Of a DNA stretch of 64,000 bases, positions 43,401-49,400 are shown in pieces. The DNA lies in contig NZ_CP059556.1 in NCBI RefSeq assembly GCF_024734405.1, forward strand, positions 4,898,001 through 4,962,000, written 5' to 3'. Position numbers and translations under genes: made by a program. The notes under the pieces were generated by a model. It was not told where the DNA came from and did no database searches. It worked only from the letters and a program-made list of their open reading frames with translations. The first letter of the stretch is position 1. The number at the start of each line of letters is the position of its first letter. The DNA comes from Saccharopolyspora gregorii. Its GTDB lineage: Bacteria > Actinomycetota > Actinomycetes > Mycobacteriales > Pseudonocardiaceae.

Positions 43401-46400
43401 TGACTCGTCTCGCTGAACGTTGTCGATGTCCGCGGGGCGATCCGTCCCGCTGCGGGCGTTCGGGTTGGTCCCAGCGGCCGGTTTCGGTTGGAACGGGCGA
43501 ATCGACCTGAGCTCTTGATCGCTGTATCGGGTCTCTTCGTGGACCTCGATGAATTCGCGACCGTTCTTCAGGTAACTGCTGGCATAACCGGCGTTGTTGT
43601 CGGCGTGCGCCAGGGTGCTCGGCGCCACCATGTCCCGGGCGGCGACGATGGGGTTGAGGAAACCAAGCTCACGAGCTCGTCCCGCGGCGTCCCGGAGAAC
43701 TGTCCCGGGGCCTGGGGGCTGCGTGTCGGCGAACCCGGTTTCGGTGTTCTGAGCCGCGTGGCAGAAGAGGAACAGCAGTTTGCCGTTCGGGTTCGCCGCG
43801 TACATCCGGCGGAACGCTTCTTGCTGGAAGAGGTAGCTGATCGCGGTCGCCCCGGTCATGTCCACCGTGATGGCGCGACCGCCGCGCTGGAGCGAGATTT
43901 GAGCGACTTGGTTGTTGCCGCCGTAGTTCCAACCGTGGCCGCTGAAGACGAGCGGGCCCGCCATCGCCTGGACCTGAGCGCCGGTGTGCGGGTTGGTGAG
44001 CGTGGTCGGGGTCGGAGCGAACGGACTGGGAGCCAGCCGGCCGATCGGATCGCTCGTGTAGAGCTTCTGCACGCTGTCGCTGGTGATGTACTTCCAGAGC
44101 GTGTCTTCGTTCGGGCGGGTTCGCAGCACGTGGTGCTTGTTGTCGACGTCTTCGGCGAACTCCTGGTCAACCGCGCGCCCGTCGCCCACCAGCGTCATGC
44201 CGTTGGCTCGTTCCCACCCGGCGCTGCGGGTGGTGAGCGTCGTGGGGTTGCCTTCGTCCACGGTGAACTGGACGTCGCGGCGATGTGATCGCCCGGTCAG
44301 CGGCACGTCCGCATCCGGGATGGAGGAGGCAGCCGGGAGGAAGTGCTCGAAGAACGCAATGTTGTTGATGTTGCCCGGCGAGTACTGCTGGGTGGCACTC
44401 GGTACGGCAACGGATTGTTGTTCGATCCATCCCTGGTTGTCGGACACGCCGAACCGGCCATCCGGAAGTTGGGACACCGGTCCCGCTGGAGTCGCGTACG
44501 AGTACCAGGAACCTGTCTTCACCATGCCCTGGTTGAATTGGCCGAGAAGCTTCTTGTTCGGGCGCAAGAAGACGAACTTGAAGTCAAAATCAACCTGCGA
44601 AAGGTGGTTGAGGGCCTTGAGGTTCCTCACGAACTTCGCGATGCCGGCGCCGTCAATGCTGACCTCGGAGCCGTCCCGCAGCCACACTGTCGAGAACCGG
44701 CCGGAAGCGTCGGGCTCGAGGTCGTCGAGGACGAAAACCTTGCCGTGCGCGCTGGTGTTCTGGGGGCGGCTGGAGTGCTGCGCTGCGTGAGCCGGTGTCT
44801 CCCCGGGCATCGTCTTGATCGTCCTGAATGGGCCGCTGCTGAGATCAAAATCGCTCTCACGCGTGAACGCGATACCCGCGGTCCCGGGTTGACTGCCTCG
44901 CATCCACGAGTAGCCGAGTTCTGCCAATTTGACCCGGACCTTCTGAGGACCGCGCAACGCCACCACGGTCACGTCGGGATCCACGAAGTCCGAGTGAACC
45001 TGAACCACACGACTGGGACCCGGTCGTGCCGGGGCGCGTGGTGGCTGCCCGGTGGGCGGCGTGTGCTGGTCGCGTTGGCGCGGTGCCGGGGTGTGGTGGC
45101 GGGGGCGCCGATGGCTGCTCTCGCCGTCGCTGCGCGGACCATGAACCAGATCGGTACCTTCGGTCGACGCGTCGAGCGGTGCGGTGATCTGCGGCAGGAC
45201 CCGTCCCTGCGGCACCGGGGCGAAAAAGATCTCACGCGGCCCGGACGGCATGTCGCTGAACTTCAGCCCCTGCGACGTGTCCAGCGGGTGCAGAAGGCCC
45301 TCGCCATCCTTGTGGTAGAGCGTGGCCTCCGGTCCGTCGAGTACCAGGCCGAACGAATCGTTCGGCTGCTCCGCGAGCACCCGATCGTTGACCTCGTTCC
45401 AGCTACCGGCGCGCTGGAGGGTGAGTCCCAGCTCGCCCTCGATCCGGGAGCGGCTGACCGGACCGCTCGGATCGGCCCGGACCAGCTCTCCTCGCGCGAG
45501 GGTGTTGATGCTCTGCACCGCGGCGTTGAGGCAGTTGGTCCGCCTGCCGGCAGCGACCCTGGTATCGCTCGGATCGTCGAACTCCGCGCTGTTGACCGAC
45601 AGCACGTCCGAATAGCGCTCGCGCAGGTAGCGCGCCTCCGACGCCGGGCCGTCGAAGGCGGTGCTCGACACCACCCTCGTCGACGTGGTCGGGATGTTCC
45701 CGGCTTGCGAGCTCGGGTGAGCGGTGTCGTCCGACCGCCGCGCGGAAACGTCGTGCTCACCGCGCTGATCCCGTCGCTCGCCGCGCGTGGAATCCGCGTG
45801 CACGGCGTCGTGCGCGGGGTTCGGGGTCGACCGCGACGACGTCGCCGCTACATCGCCACCGTCTTCACCCGGCGTCTCGCGGGAGGAGCCGGAGTCCTGG
45901 ACAGGCGACTGCCGTGCGCCGCCGTACCGCGAGATGCCCTCGGCACCGTCGAAATCGGTGTCATCCGGTTCCGATGAAGACAAGCCGGGCGGGTTCTGAT
46001 ACCACTCCGTGGGCAACCTGAGGGAATCGAACCGACCGGATTGGTTCAGCGACCGAGAACGGAGGTAGGAGGCGATCCCGTTCAGATCCTCCTCGCGGAA
46101 GGTGACCACCGTTCCCGTCTTGTCGCTGGGTGTCATCCTCACCGACACCTGCTGCCCGGAATCGTCGATCTCCACGGTGAACGTGTGCGTTTCCCGCAAC
46201 CCCGGCCTGGTGTAGACGAATTCCCGCACTCGTCCGTCGTCGCGGACGTGCACGGTGGCGGAGGCATCGCTGAAGTCTTCGTAATAGGCGCTGCGCATCA
46301 CATCCTGCTCGAAGCTGCGTCCGAACGCCTCGAACGCCTCCGCCACGCTCATCTCGGCGCGCTGGTCCTGGATGAGCTCGTTGGTCTCCTCTTGGCCCAG

Positions 46401-49400
46401 TTCCTGGGCCTCGACCGAAATGATCGTGAGCCCGTCCTCGACACGACGATCCACCTCGGTGTACCGGCTCGGTGCCAGCAACACTTCCGACTGCCCGCTG
46501 TTGACCTCCGGGGCGTTGTCGGGCCGTCCCCGAAGCTCCGGCGGATAGGACATCGCGATCATCAAGTGCGACGGCTGCGTCCTGATCTCGAAGATCGCGT
46601 ACCGCGAACCGCCACCTTGGTGCCGCGTCCACTCCCGCACCATCGCTGGGTCGAACGACGTCGACGAAGGCAACCGATCGACGAAGGTGTTCGCCTCGCG
46701 ACTGCCCGCGTCCATCTGGATCGCCCGGTACAACGTCACCGGGCCCCGTTCCGTCTCCCCGGCCCGGAGAGCACGGGCGTAGTCGTAGAAGGTCGCCACG
46801 TCACGTTGGAGAGCGTTCAGCGTCAGCCCACGGGAAACGACGCGTCCGCCCTCCCCGCGGTGGCCGGTGAACGGCGTGCCACCGGCCACGTCGACCAGGA
46901 ACAAGAACAGATTTTGGTCACGGGCCACCTGCCTCAGATGAACGTCCGCCATCCGACCGGCCACGGCCGACTCGGCACGCACCGCGGCCTGATGACCGAA
47001 GCTTCGGGCGTCGGCCACCGCGATGACGGCGCCGTCTCGATTCAGGTCCGCGACCAACGAGGCCGGCGCTCGTGACGGCGTTGGTCCCGTCAGGTCGCCC
47101 TCGGGCGTTCGGCTCGCGAGGGCGTTGAGCGCGGCGTCGGTCGTCGTGCCCTCAAATGCCGGAGTCGGCTGCACGTCCGTTGCGACGTTGCCGCCGTCCT
47201 CATGGGACGGTTCTGGCCCAGCCGCCAGGCCACGGCCAGTCGAGTGATCGACATCGCCGTGCCGATCCACGACGCGGGACGACGCGAAATCGCCTGTCCC
47301 GCCTACCCGTCCAGGTACTCGCGCGTCCTGGGTGCTCCTGGACGACGCGGGGATCGAGTCGGCGTGGTGGTCCGGCCGCGGGGTCCCGGGCCGGTTCGGT
47401 GGCCGGACCTGGTCGTACTCCCCGGTCGTTCGGGGATCGGTCCGCGCGAGGTGCTGCACGCTGCGGTGCGGCTCCTGCATCAGACGGGGAAACTGGTCGA
47501 GCGGAATTCCGTCTGAGGTTCCCACCGGTGAATAAACGGGCTTCAGCTGTTCCTGGTTCGGGGCCAGCTTGGAGAACCACACGTCGGGAGAGTCGTTCGA
47601 CGGGAAGCTCCAGTTCTGTCCGTCGAAGAGCACCACGTCATCGCCGCGTTGATGCACCGAGGAGAAGTGCCCGGGCTGTTCCCCGCGACCGATGAAGATC
47701 AACCCGATCGGGTAGCTGAGGTCCCGGCGGTCGCCGTCGTGCTCGAACTTCTGCTTGAGGATCGACGCGTACGCCTGAACATCGGCGTACCCGTTCGGCT
47801 GGTACCGCATCGGCGGCAAACCGGACTCCGGCACTCGGTTCAGATCCACCAAACCGCTCGGCCCGGCCACGAACTCCTCAGCCCGATCGGGGTAGAGGTC
47901 GGTGTTCAGCGACTGGATCGACGTGGCGAGGCAATTGGTCCGGAACCCCAGTTGACCGTTCGCATCACGATTGTAGTTCTGCTTGTTCACCCGGAGGAAT
48001 TGCTTGAAGTGCTTAGCCTTGAAGTTGAAATCCTCGACCAGGTCGCCCCCGAAGGTCTCCGCCGACACCACTCCGGGAAGTGCCGCCGAGGTGACGGGTC
48101 GTTGTGATCCGACGCCTCCGAACGAGTTCACCGGAGTGCGCTGGGACATGGTGTCGTCCCGCACGGGCCCTGGCTCGTCGGTCCGAGGGACGCTCCGGGG
48201 CGGCGCGAGTTCCTGGTCGGTGTCGTTGCGCTGCGGCTGCGGAACCGTGGACTCGGGCCGAGCTTGTTCGCGACCCGCCGGAGCCTCGGTTTCGGTGCGC
48301 GGGGGCTCGGCAACGGACAGGTCCGGAGCCGGGACCGACAGCGGATCGGTGCGCTCCTGCGGTGCCTCCCGCTCCAAGGTCAGGTCCGGACCGGAGTTCT
48401 CCGCGAGCGACGATTCGCTCGCCTGCTCCTGCTCCTGCGTCGAATCGCCCCTGGCCAAGTCCTGGCGCCGGGTGCCCGGCCCGCCGCGGGTCGCGCTGTT
48501 CGCCGGTGCCGACGCGGCATCCCGGTGGGCAGCCGACGTGGTGGTCGTCTCGCCGCGGCTACCCGGAGGCATCGCCGGGCTGGTCATGACCTGTCGACCG
48601 GAGTCCTGCTGCTCCGCCACCGGGCTCCGCGCACCGGGCTGCTCGTTCTCGGACTCGGTGCGCCGCGGAGCATCCTGCTCCAGGTCGCGAACCGGCTGTT
48701 CCGCCGGACGCTGGTCCGGGTTCGGCTGGCCCGGATCCTGCCGGGCGACGTCCGGATCCACCGAGCTCGGCCGGGCCCCCGAGTCCGGGCCGGTCCCCTG
48801 CACGGGCTGGCCCTGCGGCGAGAGCTGCTGCTCGCCGGTCACGTCCCCCTGGGACCGCGGCACGAACGTGTTGAACCCGAGCAGCCCGCCGTCCGGGCCG
48901 GTGCCCTGCTGCGGCGCGGTGCCGACCGGCTGGTGGGTAGTGGCGGGCTGCTGGGAACCGACCGGCGGAGATTCGGCACCCGGTTGCCGCGACGGATCCG
49001 CATCGCCTCGGGGCGGCGTGCCGACCTCCTGCTGGGGAACCTGCTGTTCGCCCGGCGAGCGGCCCGGCACGCCGAGCGGTGGTGCCTCGGAGTCGTGCGG
49101 CGTCGCGCCGCTCTGGCCCTGCCCGCTCTCCTGCCGCGGCGCGTCGACCGGGGAGTGGTCTTTCCCAGCGCCCTCTCCGGCAACGGGAACGCCCTCCCCG
49201 GACGGGTGCTGCGCGGGATCGACCGGCGGTGTCTGGCCACCGATCTGCTCCTGGCCACCCGGCGAGTCAAACGCCGGAGGCGGCGTCTGCCCGCCCATCG
49301 GCACCTGGCCACCTTGCGGGGCGTGCGCCGCAGGCGGCTCCACCTGGCCGGGCGACTGCTGCGGAGCCGCGGTGTAGGCCGGAGGAGGCTCCTGCCCTGC

